Shown: piece by piece, positions 34,842 to 42,617 of the stretch
Position numbering within the stretch: the stretch's first letter is position 1
Layout of the letters: every line of letters begins with the position of its first letter
Assembly: GCF_900188355.1 (NCBI RefSeq)
Contig: NZ_FZNX01000002.1
Coordinates: 248,001-312,000, forward strand
Reading direction: 5' to 3'
Source of the DNA: Lutibacter flavus
Lineage (GTDB): Bacteria; Bacteroidota; Bacteroidia; Flavobacteriales; Flavobacteriaceae
Length of the DNA: 64,000 nucleotides
Translations under genes and position numbers: made by a program
The notes under the pieces: model-generated
What the model saw: the letters and a program-made list of their open reading frames with translations, nothing else
Told to the model about the DNA's origin: nothing
The model's database searches: none

Positions 34842-36032
34842 ATGAAACTTAAATTATCACTTTCAGTATTATTAATATCCTTTTCATTATTTACAATGGC
34901 TCAAGAAACAAATGCGCCAAAATTTGGAAAAGGTCTCTTCAACCTAGTTGGACAAGATAGTACTTGGACAATGAAAGTTGCTACACGAATGCAATTTTTA
35001 GCAGTTACAAATTTTCAAGATGGCGAAAGCCCAGAATCTAACTTTTTAGTAAGACGTGCACGTTTGAAATTTGACGGATTTGCTTTTTCTCCTAAACTAA
35101 AATATAAGTTGGAGTTGGGGCTTTCGAATCGAGATATTTCTGGAGCTTCTGAATTTACGAGCAACGCCCCTCGATATATTTTAGATGCACTTATTAAATA
35201 TAATTTTGCAAAAAATTTAGAATTATGGTTCGGACAAACAAAATTACCTGGTAACCGAGAACGCGTAATTTCTTCTGGAAATATGCAGCAAGTTGATCGT
35301 TCTTTATTAAACAGCCGTTTTAATATTGATCGTGATATGGGTATTCAATTAAGACATCATTTTAACCTAACGGATAAATTTGTTGTAAAAGAAATCTTTT
35401 CAATTGCCCAGGGTGAGGGAAGAAATATTACAAGTGGAAATATTGGAGGGCATCAGTATACTGGTCGTGTAGAGTTCTTGCCAATGGGAAATTTCACAAG
35501 CGGTGGCGATTATTCAGGTAGTGATTTAAAAAGAGAAAAAACACCAAAACTCGCTTTGGGTGTATCTTATGATCATAACAATAACGCAGTTAAAAACAGA
35601 AGTAACCAAGGATCGTATATGGCAAATGATATTGGTTTTTACCAAACTAATATTAATACATTGTTTATTGATGCCATGTTCAAATATAATGGATTTTCAT
35701 TTATGGCTGAATATGCCGACAGAGATGCGGATGATCCATATGCAAAAAATTCAGATGGATCTCTTACAGGGGACGAGGTACAAGTTGGTCGAGGTTTAAA
35801 TCTACAAACCGGTTATTTATTAAATAATGATTGGGAGGTTTCTGGTCGATATACAAATATAGAATTAGACAAGATTGTTACTGGTAAAGATGTAGAAAAC
35901 CAATATACTTTGGGTGTTTCTAAATATATAGTTGGGCATAAATTAAAAATTCAATCAGACATCAGTGTTTTAGATGTTGCCAATAGTAACAGCCAAATTA
36001 TGTATAGAATACAATTTGATATTCACTTTTAA
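34842..36032 (+). CDS. phosphate-selective porin (OprO/OprP family)
   Basis: Outer-membrane beta-barrel of 396 aa. Signal peptide (MKLKLSLSVLLISFSLFTMA) then an OprO/P-type barrel: MKVATRMQFLAVTN, FLVRRARLKFDGFAF, KLELGLSNRD, IDRDMGIQLRHHF and a terminal YRIQFDIHF. Porins of this family let phosphate or polyphosphate through under phosphate limitation. The Pho-type box upstream and pstSCAB-phoU downstream fit this job. The start at 34842 rather than 34818 is chosen from the promoter position and the cleaner signal peptide. Confidence 0.85.
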   Translation: MKLKLSLSVLLISFSLFTMAQETNAPKFGKGLFNLVGQDSTWTMKVATRMQFLAVTNFQDGESPESNFLVRRARLKFDGFAFSPKLKYKLELGLSNRDISGASEFTSNAPRYILDALIKYNFAKNLELWFGQTKLPGNRERVISSGNMQQVDRSLLNSRFNIDRDMGIQLRHHFNLTDKFVVKEIFSIAQGEGRNITSGNIGGHQYTGRVEFLPMGNFTSGGDYSGSDLKREKTPKLALGVSYDHNNNAVKNRSNQGSYMANDIGFYQTNINTLFIDAMFKYNGFSFMAEYADRDADDPYAKNSDGSLTGDEVQVGRGLNLQTGYLLNNDWEVSGRYTNIELDKIVTGKDVENQYTLGVSKYIVGHKLKIQSDISVLDVANSNSQIMYRIQFDIHF

Positions 36033-36107
36033 AAATTTAACTCTTATTTTGTTTAAAATCTCTAAGAATGAATTCCCTAGAATTAACCTTAAATAATTAA
36101 TTTTCAG

Positions 36108-36143
36108 TTAACTTAAACTTAACAACAGGATCATTTATTTGCA
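36108..36143 (+). promoter_or_regulatory. Pho-type box and promoter of the pst operon
   Basis: TTAAC repeats with C at 36112 and 36123 (11-bp period), then 14 nt to TTTGCA at 36138. Spacing is identical to the porin and TonB receptor promoters. The pstS ATG follows 27 nt after the TTTG. Confidence 0.7.
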
Positions 36144-36167
36144 ACACAATTAGAAAAAACATAAAAA

Positions 36168-37118
36168 ATGAAAAAAATAGTATTTATTATCTCTCTTGCA
36201 ATTGTAGCAATTTCTTGTGGAGAAAAAAAAGCTGAAAAAGTAATTAAAGATACAGCAGCTTTAGAAGGAACAATTAAGGTAGACGGATCAAGTACAGTAT
36301 TTCCAATAACAGAGGCCGTAGCCGAAGAATTTAGATCAGAACAGCCAAAAGTAAAAGTTACAATAGGTGTTTCTGGAACTGGTGGAGGTTTCAAAAAATT
36401 CTCAAGAGGTGAAACAAACTTATCAAATGCCTCACGTCCAATAAAAGATAAAGAAAAGGCAGCTTGTGCTGAAAACAATATCAATTATTTAGAATTGGAA
36501 GTTGCTTACGATGGTTTGGCAGTTTTAGTTAATCCAGCAAACGATTGGGTTGATAACTTTACTGTTGAAGAATTAAAGAAAATTTGGGAGCCAGCAGCTC
36601 AGGGAGTAATAATGAAATGGAACCAAATTAGACCAGAATGGCCAAATGAAGAAATTCATTTATTTGGACCTGGAGTTGCCTCAGGAACTTACGATTATTT
36701 TACAGAAGCAGTTGTTGGAAAAAGTGGTTCAAGTAGAGGTGATTTTACAGCTAGTGAAGATGATCACGTATTAGTGCAAGGCATTGCGGGTGATAAATTC
36801 TCATTAGGTTTCTTTGGCTTAGCTTACTATGCTGAAAACAAAGATAAATTAACTTTAATTGGTGTTAATAATGGCGAAGAAGTTGTAAAACCAACGTTGG
36901 AAACTGTTAGTAACGGAACTTATAGACCTTTATCTAGACCTCTATTTGTTTATGTAAACAGTACTTCAGTAAAATTTCCTGAAGTTGTTGAGTTTGTAAA
37001 TTTCTATATAGATAATGCAGGTGAATTATCAGAAGATGTAGGATACATTCCATTACCTTCTGAATTGTACACGAAACAAAAAGCAAATTTTAAAGCTTTT
37101 GTTGAAAGCAATAAATAG
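36168..37118 (+). CDS. pstS: phosphate ABC transporter substrate-binding lipoprotein
   Basis: Phosphate-binding protein of 316 aa. Lipoprotein signal (VAISC, Cys17), then the phosphate site motifs [32 protein letters not shown] and [11 protein letters not shown], and later [10 protein letters not shown]. It captures phosphate in the periplasm for PstCAB. First gene of the pst operon, followed by a stem-loop that may raise its level relative to the permease genes. Confidence 0.95.
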   Translation: MKKIVFIISLAIVAISCGEKKAEKVIKDTAALEGTIKVDGSSTVFPITEAVAEEFRSEQPKVKVTIGVSGTGGGFKKFSRGETNLSNASRPIKDKEKAACAENNINYLELEVAYDGLAVLVNPANDWVDNFTVEELKKIWEPAAQGVIMKWNQIRPEWPNEEIHLFGPGVASGTYDYFTEAVVGKSGSSRGDFTASEDDHVLVQGIAGDKFSLGFFGLAYYAENKDKLTLIGVNNGEEVVKPTLETVSNGTYRPLSRPLFVYVNSTSVKFPEVVEFVNFYIDNAGELSEDVGYIPLPSELYTKQKANFKAFVESNK

Positions 37119-37142
37119 TGAAAAAGAGTAAAGCAACAGTAG

Positions 37143-37168
37143 ATCAGATGTTTTTTTTGACATCTGAT
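37143..37168 (+). promoter_or_regulatory. stem-loop between pstS and pstC
   Basis: ATCAGATG (37143-37150) pairs with CATCTGAT (37161-37168), T-rich loop. There is no T-run after the stem, so it is likely a 3'-end stabiliser or processing site for pstS mRNA rather than a full terminator. Confidence 0.5.
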
Positions 37169-37191
37169 ACTACTTGTATAAAAATTAGTTG

Positions 37192-38070
37192 ATGCAAAAA
37201 ATAAAAGAACTTGTAATTGAAAAATCGCTCTTATTCAGTGCCTTAATTACAATTGCAGTAACTTTTGGAATCATTTCAGTTTTAGCAATTGAAGCGTTTC
37301 GCTTTTTTAGTGAAGTTTCAATTTTTGACTTTTTTACTGATACCCAATGGACACCATTATTCACCGATAAACATTATGGTATTTTACCATTACTTTCGGG
37401 GACATTACTTACTTCATTTATTGCAATTTCAGTTGCATTGCCAATTGGTTTATCAATAAGTATTTACTTAAGTGAATATGCTCCAAAAAGCTTTAGAAAA
37501 ACTGTTAAGCCACTATTAGAATTATTGGCAGCAGTACCAACTGTTGTTTATGGTTTTTTCGCTTTAATAGTTGTAACTCCTTTTTTACAGCAGTTTATAC
37601 CAAATTTATCGGGATTTAACTCTCTTTCAGCCGGTATAGTAATGGGAATTATGATTATTCCGTTTGTTTCATCATTAAGTGAAGATGCTTTACATGCAGT
37701 TCCAAAAGCACTAAAAGAAGCTTCATATGGTATGGGAGCAACTAAGTTACAAACGGCCTTTAAAGTAGTAGTTCCGGCTGCTTCATCTGGTATTATTGTA
37801 TCAATAATTTTGGCAATTTCAAGAGCAATTGGAGAAACTATGATTGTTGCTATTGCTGCTGGTCAGCAACCAAGATTAACTTTAGATCCAACGGTTCCAG
37901 TAGAAACCATTACAGCTTTTATAGTTCAAGTAAGTTTAGGAGATGTACAGCATGGCTCAATTGAATACAGAACCATATTTGCTGCTGGAATTACATTGTT
38001 TGTATTTACCTTTTTATTGAATACATTAAGTTATAGAATTAGAAAAAAATATCAGGAAAAATATGAATAG
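37192..38070 (+). CDS. pstC: phosphate ABC transporter permease PstC
   Basis: Inner-membrane permease of 292 aa with about six helices. Family-typical segments include LPLLSGTLLTSFIAISVALP, then GLSISIYLSEYAP, and the EAA-type loop EASYGMGATKLQTAFKVVVP. Starts at the ATG at 37192, directly after an in-frame TTG. It overlaps pstA by 8 bp. Confidence 0.95.
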   Translation: MQKIKELVIEKSLLFSALITIAVTFGIISVLAIEAFRFFSEVSIFDFFTDTQWTPLFTDKHYGILPLLSGTLLTSFIAISVALPIGLSISIYLSEYAPKSFRKTVKPLLELLAAVPTVVYGFFALIVVTPFLQQFIPNLSGFNSLSAGIVMGIMIIPFVSSLSEDALHAVPKALKEASYGMGATKLQTAFKVVVPAASSGIIVSIILAISRAIGETMIVAIAAGQQPRLTLDPTVPVETITAFIVQVSLGDVQHGSIEYRTIFAAGITLFVFTFLLNTLSYRIRKKYQEKYE

Positions 38071-38917
38071 TATTCAAAAAAATAGATTGAAAGATCAGCT
38101 ATTCAAAATTTGGGGAATAGCATGTACCTTATTTGGTTTGGTGTTGCTTGTGATATTTATTGGAGATATTTTAATAGATGGGATTGGCAGAATAGATTGG
38201 GGATTTATTACAGATCTTCCATCAAGAAAAGCTGAAAAATCGGGTATTTTTACTGCCTTAATGGGAAGTATTTGGATTTTGTTATTAACTACAGCAATTG
38301 CTTTTCCGGTTGGAGTTGCTGCTGGTGTGTATTTAGAAGAGTATAGTAAAAAAAATAGATTATCTGCAATATTAGAAATAAATATTTCAAACTTAGCAGG
38401 TGTGCCTTCTATTATTTATGGTTTGCTAGGTTTAGAAGTTTTTGTTAGAATTATGGGTTTAGGTGCTTCTGTATTGGCAGGTGCATTAACGTTATCATTA
38501 TTGATACTTCCAATAATAATTGTAGCAACCAGAGAGGCTATAAAAGCGGTTCCAAAATCAATTAGAGACGCTTCTTATGCGTTAGGTGCGTCTAAATGGC
38601 AAACAATATGGAATCAAATATTACCAGCTTCAGGTGGTGGTATATTAACAGGTGTAATTTTGGCACTATCTAGAGCAGTTGGGGAAACAGCTCCATTAAT
38701 TGTTGTTGGGGCATTAGCATATGTTCCATTTGCACCTTCAAATCCAATGGATGAATTTTCAGTATTGCCAATTCAAATATTCAACTGGATTTCAAGACCA
38801 CAACATGGGTTTATTGAAAACGCTGCAGCGGCAATTATTATTTTATTATTAATAACTTTCGTAATGAATGGAATTGCAGTTTATTTTAGAAATAAGTGGC
38901 AAAAGAGATTGAAATAA
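38063..38917 (+). CDS. pstA: phosphate ABC transporter permease PstA
   Basis: Second permease subunit, 284 aa. The region [20 protein letters not shown], the [13 protein letters not shown] segment and the EAA loop [20 protein letters not shown] are typical of PstA. It overlaps the end of pstC by 8 bp, indicating coupled translation. Confidence 0.95.
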   Translation: MNSIQKNRLKDQLFKIWGIACTLFGLVLLVIFIGDILIDGIGRIDWGFITDLPSRKAEKSGIFTALMGSIWILLLTTAIAFPVGVAAGVYLEEYSKKNRLSAILEINISNLAGVPSIIYGLLGLEVFVRIMGLGASVLAGALTLSLLILPIIIVATREAIKAVPKSIRDASYALGASKWQTIWNQILPASGGGILTGVILALSRAVGETAPLIVVGALAYVPFAPSNPMDEFSVLPIQIFNWISRPQHGFIENAAAAIIILLLITFVMNGIAVYFRNKWQKRLK

Positions 38918-38919
38918 CA

Positions 38920-39738
38920 ATGGAAAAATTAAAAGATAAAAAATTAGTTTCAGCTTCAACGGAAGATGATATTACATCAAAAAATGCTTCTAGAATTGAG
39001 GCAAAAGATGTAAAAGTTTGGTACGACGATTTTCAGGCAATTAAAGGTATTGATATGGTTATTAAACCAAATACAGTAACTGCATTTATTGGCCCTTCTG
39101 GTTGTGGTAAATCTACATTTCTTCGTTTATTTAATAGAATGAATGATTATGTTGAAGGATTTAGAATGGAGGGGAAAATAAAAATTGAGGGGAACAATAT
39201 TTATAAGAAAAAAGTAAATGTTGAAGAGTTGAGAAAAGAAATTGGAATGGTTTTTCAAAAGCCAAACCCCTTTCCTAAATCAATTTTTGAAAATGTAGCT
39301 TATGGTCTTAAAATTCAAGGAATAAAAGATAAAAAATTTATTAATGAACGTGTTGAGAAAGCTTTAAGACAGGCTGATCTTTGGGAGGAAGTTAAAGACA
39401 ATCTTAAGAAATCGGCATTGGCATTATCTGGTGGTCAACAACAGCGTTTATGTATTGCCAGAACTTTGGCAGTGCAACCTTCTATTTTATTAATGGATGA
39501 GCCAACTTCAGCTTTAGATCCTATTTCTACAGCTAAAATTGAAGAATTAATTCATAATTTAAAAGAAGATTATACTATTATAATTGTAACTCATAATATG
39601 CAGCAAGCATCTAGAATAAGTGATTATACTGCATTCTTTTATTTAGGAGAGTTAATTGAATTTGATAAAACGAGAAAGGTTTTTACAAATCCAGAAAAAA
39701 AGCAAACAGAAAATTATATTACAGGTAGATTCGGTTAA
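38920..39738 (+). CDS. pstB: phosphate ABC transporter ATP-binding protein PstB
   Basis: ATPase of 272 aa. Walker [10 protein letters not shown], the PstB-type [10 protein letters not shown]-loop [11 protein letters not shown], signature [13 protein letters not shown] and Walker [13 protein letters not shown]. There is an N-terminal extension of about 28 residues before the core ([19 protein letters not shown]). I take the ATG at 38920, 2 bp after pstA, over a start inside pstA. Confidence 0.95.
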   Translation: MEKLKDKKLVSASTEDDITSKNASRIEAKDVKVWYDDFQAIKGIDMVIKPNTVTAFIGPSGCGKSTFLRLFNRMNDYVEGFRMEGKIKIEGNNIYKKKVNVEELRKEIGMVFQKPNPFPKSIFENVAYGLKIQGIKDKKFINERVEKALRQADLWEEVKDNLKKSALALSGGQQQRLCIARTLAVQPSILLMDEPTSALDPISTAKIEELIHNLKEDYTIIIVTHNMQQASRISDYTAFFYLGELIEFDKTRKVFTNPEKKQTENYITGRFG

Positions 39739-39749
39739 AAAATAAAATT

Positions 39750-40412
39750 ATGATAAATATTGAAGAACAAAGAGTTGCTTTAAGTGACATTGGAGAAGAG
39801 ATGTTAAACTTGTGCCAAAGCCAAGTTCAGCATGCGTTTGAAGCATTTACAATTTTTGATACTGATTTAGCAGAAGAAGTCATTTTAAAAGAAAATAGAA
39901 TAAATGCCCTTGATTTAAAAATTGAAAGAGATACAGATAATTTTATAGCCCTATACAATCCGGTTGCAACAGATCTTAGGTTTGCATTGGCATTGCTTAA
40001 AATTAATTACAATTTGGAAAGAATCGGAGATCAAGCTTATGATATCGCGAATCATACAATAGATTTAAATCAAAAATTAGCACCGGAATTAATTGAAAAA
40101 CTGCAGTTTAAAACAATGTTTAAAACGTTGGATAGTATGTTTAAGGATATAGTTTCTGCTTATACAGACGAAAACCTAAAAGCTGCAAGAAAGGTATTTA
40201 AAAAAGATAAAGTTATTAATGAAATTAACAACAACACGTTTAATATAGTTGCAGAAGAAGTAGTTAAAAACCCTGAATTAATAAGACAGTATTTAATGGC
40301 ATTAGTTGTCATGAAGAAATTTGAAAAAATAGGAGATTTACTTAAAAATATTTCAGAAAGCATTATTTATTATATTGATGCAAAAGTTTTAAAACACAAA
40401 GGTAAAAAGTAA
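39750..40412 (+). CDS. phoU: phosphate transport regulator PhoU
   Basis: Cytoplasmic helical regulator of 220 aa with two PhoU repeats: NRINALDLKIERDTDNFIA..LKINYNLERIGDQAYDIANH and the C-terminal half with MKKFEKIGDLLKNISES. PhoU links PstSCAB activity to the PhoR/PhoB two-component system, whose genes are not in this window. Its last four codons (KGKK, stop region) lie inside a palindrome shared with the convergent Na/Pi cotransporter gene. Confidence 0.95.
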   Translation: MINIEEQRVALSDIGEEMLNLCQSQVQHAFEAFTIFDTDLAEEVILKENRINALDLKIERDTDNFIALYNPVATDLRFALALLKINYNLERIGDQAYDIANHTIDLNQKLAPELIEKLQFKTMFKTLDSMFKDIVSAYTDENLKAARKVFKKDKVINEINNNTFNIVAEEVVKNPELIRQYLMALVVMKKFEKIGDLLKNISESIIYYIDAKVLKHKGKK

Positions 40413-40448
40413 AAAAGTGTATTTAAATACGCTTTTTTACTTTTTACC
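40401..40448. terminator. 48-bp palindrome serving as shared terminator and coding end of two convergent genes
   Basis: GGTAAAAAGTAAAAAAGTGT (40401-40420) with its continuation to 40422 pairs with 40427-40448 over 22 bp with one wobble. Both phoU and the convergent cotransporter gene end with codons GGT AAA AAG TAA, one in each arm. T-runs are present in both directions. Confidence 0.85.
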
Positions 40449-42206
40449 TTCACCATCTTCAAAAAGAGAATCTTTATATCCATAAAGTAATTCAGCAACT
40501 TCTATAAGTTTTTTAATCATATCATTTACGTTGGTATTGTCATTAAAAAGTGAGGAAGCCATTTCAGTAGTAATCAAATTTTTTCTAATTAGTTTATCAA
40601 TAGATTTATTACTCTGTCTAATATTTTCTTTGGCTTGCTTCTTTAATTCAGCTAATTTTTCTGCGTATTTGTCAGTTTTTTCTTCGGTTCTAAACAAATA
40701 AATAACACGTAAAACTTTAGTCACTTTTTTTCTAAAGCCATTGTATTCACTTAGTAAATATTTATTGTCTAAGTTTAATGATAAGGTTAAATTTTTATTC
40801 AATTCTTTAACATCTTTAATAATTTCAACCATTTTACGATTGGCAATCTTAATTTCGGTTAATGAATCGTTCTGCTTTTTAGTTAGTTTTAACTCGTTTT
40901 GTGCTGTAACGGCATATTTTAAAATTTCACCATAAATAGTCTTAAATTTTTTATAATATAAATTTTCAACATCTATATGCATGTCTTTTAAAGACTTTTT
41001 AATTACTTTTTTAATCTTTAAATCAGATATTATATCTTCTCTATGAATATTTAAGCCATGAGCAACAATTTCAAATACAGCATTTTTATATAAATACTTT
41101 GTTTCTTTTACCAATGCTGAAATAGTGGAACTTGGAAACTTTAATACAGCTTCATTCAAATATTTTGGTTCATCTATATCTTTGTCAGTTTTTTCTTTAA
41201 AGAATTTTATTAAAAAAGTCTCAAGTTTTTTAATAAAAGGAATCATGATTAAAACCCCTAGAATATTAAAAATAGTGTGAAATAAGGCAAGTTTTAACGT
41301 ATAATCTGTTGAGGAAATATTCATTATTGATGAAAGATAATTCACCAATTTAGCGAGTGGGAAAATTAATGCCAGAGCAACTATTCCGGTAACTATATTA
41401 AAAATAAAATGCGCTCCAGCCAATCGTCTTCCAGCAATATTTGATTTTAAAGAGCCTAATATTGCGGTTATTGTAGTACCTACATTTGCCCCAATTGCTA
41501 AGGCTAAAGCGTTTTCATATGTTATTTGCCCAGCTGCTAAAGCAGTTAATATTAAGGCCAAGGTTGCACTACTTGACTGAAGAATAGTTGTAATTATAAT
41601 CCCTAACCCTGTATAAATCAATACACCTAAATACCCCGAAACGGCAAATTTTGTTAAATCAATATGTTCTTTAAAAACATCAAAACCTTCTTTCATGTAA
41701 TAAATACCAAGAAAGAAAAAACCCAAACCGGCTAAAACATTTCCTATTCCTTTAAGTTGATTCCTTCTTTGGAATGAGAAAATAATTCCAAAAATTAGCA
41801 TAGGCATAGCCAATGCGGCTATATTAATTTTTAGTCCAAAACCAGCTACCAACCAAGCGGTTGCAGTAGTTCCAATATTTGCGCCAAATACAAGGCCTAA
41901 ACCTCCGGATAAACTTATTAAACCAGCACTTATAAATGAAATTGTAATTACTGAAACTAATGAGCTAGATTGAATAAGAGCTGTTACCAATGCTCCCGCA
42001 GTAATACTTTTATATAATTTACTTGTTGCTTTTTTTAATATATTTTGAAGTGGGCCACGGGTAAAAACTTTAAAGCCTTCTTCAAGCAAAATCATTCCAA
42101 AAAGTAAAATGGCAACACCTGCCAAAATTGTTTTAAAGTTTGGATTGGTAAATAGGATTCCGGCCAGTACAATTAAAAACGCTAAAAAAATAAATTTTCT
42201 AACCAT
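40437..42206 (-). CDS. Na/Pi cotransporter family protein with PhoU-like tail
   Basis: Membrane protein of 589 aa of the NptA/YjbB family. Two Na/Pi-cotransporter repeats carry the QSSS signatures: TALIQSSSLVSVITI with GANIGTTATAWLV, and TTILQSSSATLALIL with GANVGTTITAIL. About ten helices reach residue 330. A long helical PhoU-like C-terminal region follows (about 370-589). Bacterial members move phosphate with Na+, often as an exporter or low-affinity path. It is convergent with phoU and divergent from the PiT gene, with Pho-type boxes between. Confidence 0.88.
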   Translation of the reverse strand: MVRKFIFLAFLIVLAGILFTNPNFKTILAGVAILLFGMILLEEGFKVFTRGPLQNILKKATSKLYKSITAGALVTALIQSSSLVSVITISFISAGLISLSGGLGLVFGANIGTTATAWLVAGFGLKINIAALAMPMLIFGIIFSFQRRNQLKGIGNVLAGLGFFFLGIYYMKEGFDVFKEHIDLTKFAVSGYLGVLIYTGLGIIITTILQSSSATLALILTALAAGQITYENALALAIGANVGTTITAILGSLKSNIAGRRLAGAHFIFNIVTGIVALALIFPLAKLVNYLSSIMNISSTDYTLKLALFHTIFNILGVLIMIPFIKKLETFLIKFFKEKTDKDIDEPKYLNEAVLKFPSSTISALVKETKYLYKNAVFEIVAHGLNIHREDIISDLKIKKVIKKSLKDMHIDVENLYYKKFKTIYGEILKYAVTAQNELKLTKKQNDSLTEIKIANRKMVEIIKDVKELNKNLTLSLNLDNKYLLSEYNGFRKKVTKVLRVIYLFRTEEKTDKYAEKLAELKKQAKENIRQSNKSIDKLIRKNLITTEMASSLFNDNTNVNDMIKKLIEVAELLYGYKDSLFEDGEGKK

Positions 42207-42301
42207 AAAAAATTCATATTAAAGTTATAAACTTACAGCTATTAATTAAAATAAAAAAGTTTATAAAAAATTGTAATTAATCCATATTCTTAATCTAAAC
42301 A

Positions 42302-42318
42302 TAACGTTTAGATTACAT
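42302..42318 (+). promoter_or_regulatory. candidate Pho-type box in the divergent region
   Basis: TAAC and TTACAT repeats with C at 42305 and 42316 (11-bp period). No TTTG lies at the usual distance, so its target is unclear; it might serve the leftward cotransporter gene. Confidence 0.35.
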
Positions 42319-42420
42319 GAAATAATGTTCAAAAACCGAAATTTGTCATTAACATAAAGCAATATTTAGGCAATCTAATATAGATGGCCTTCTTTTCATG
42401 TGTGTATTTTGGTTAAATGA

Positions 42421-42465
42421 TAACATAATGTTAACATTAGATTCGTAAATGTTTTAGTTCTTTGC
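42421..42465 (+). promoter_or_regulatory. Pho-type box and promoter of the PiT gene
   Basis: TAACAT and TTAACAT repeats with C at 42424 and 42435 (11-bp period). The TTTGC element is at 42461, 25 nt after the last C: the common 14-nt spacing plus exactly one further 11-bp unit. The leader to the ATG at 42618 is about 145 nt, much longer than for the other Pho-type promoters here. Confidence 0.55.
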
Positions 42466-42617
42466 TGTGACAAAAACGAGTACTAAATTGAAAAACATTA
42501 AAGCTATTTTACCGATTTCTTTTTTTCGCTTCTTCTATATAAATTCTAATTATTTAGGTTTTTTATTTAGTATAAAATCAATTAACTTATTACATTTACT
42601 TTTTTAAAAACCAAAAA

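Larger units (their letters stand above)
42207..42617. other. 411-bp divergent intergenic region with two Pho-type boxes
   Basis: Region between the Na/Pi cotransporter gene (leftward) and PiT gene (rightward). It holds two pairs of 11-bp-spaced repeats (listed separately), a single TTAACAT at 42349-42355, and no supported open frame. I find no clear -7 element for the leftward gene. Confidence 0.5.

Noticed and set aside
40437-42206. Several plus-strand open frames inside the cotransporter and other long minus-strand genes
   Set aside because: They are short, run opposite to clearly coding frames and encode no recognisable protein.
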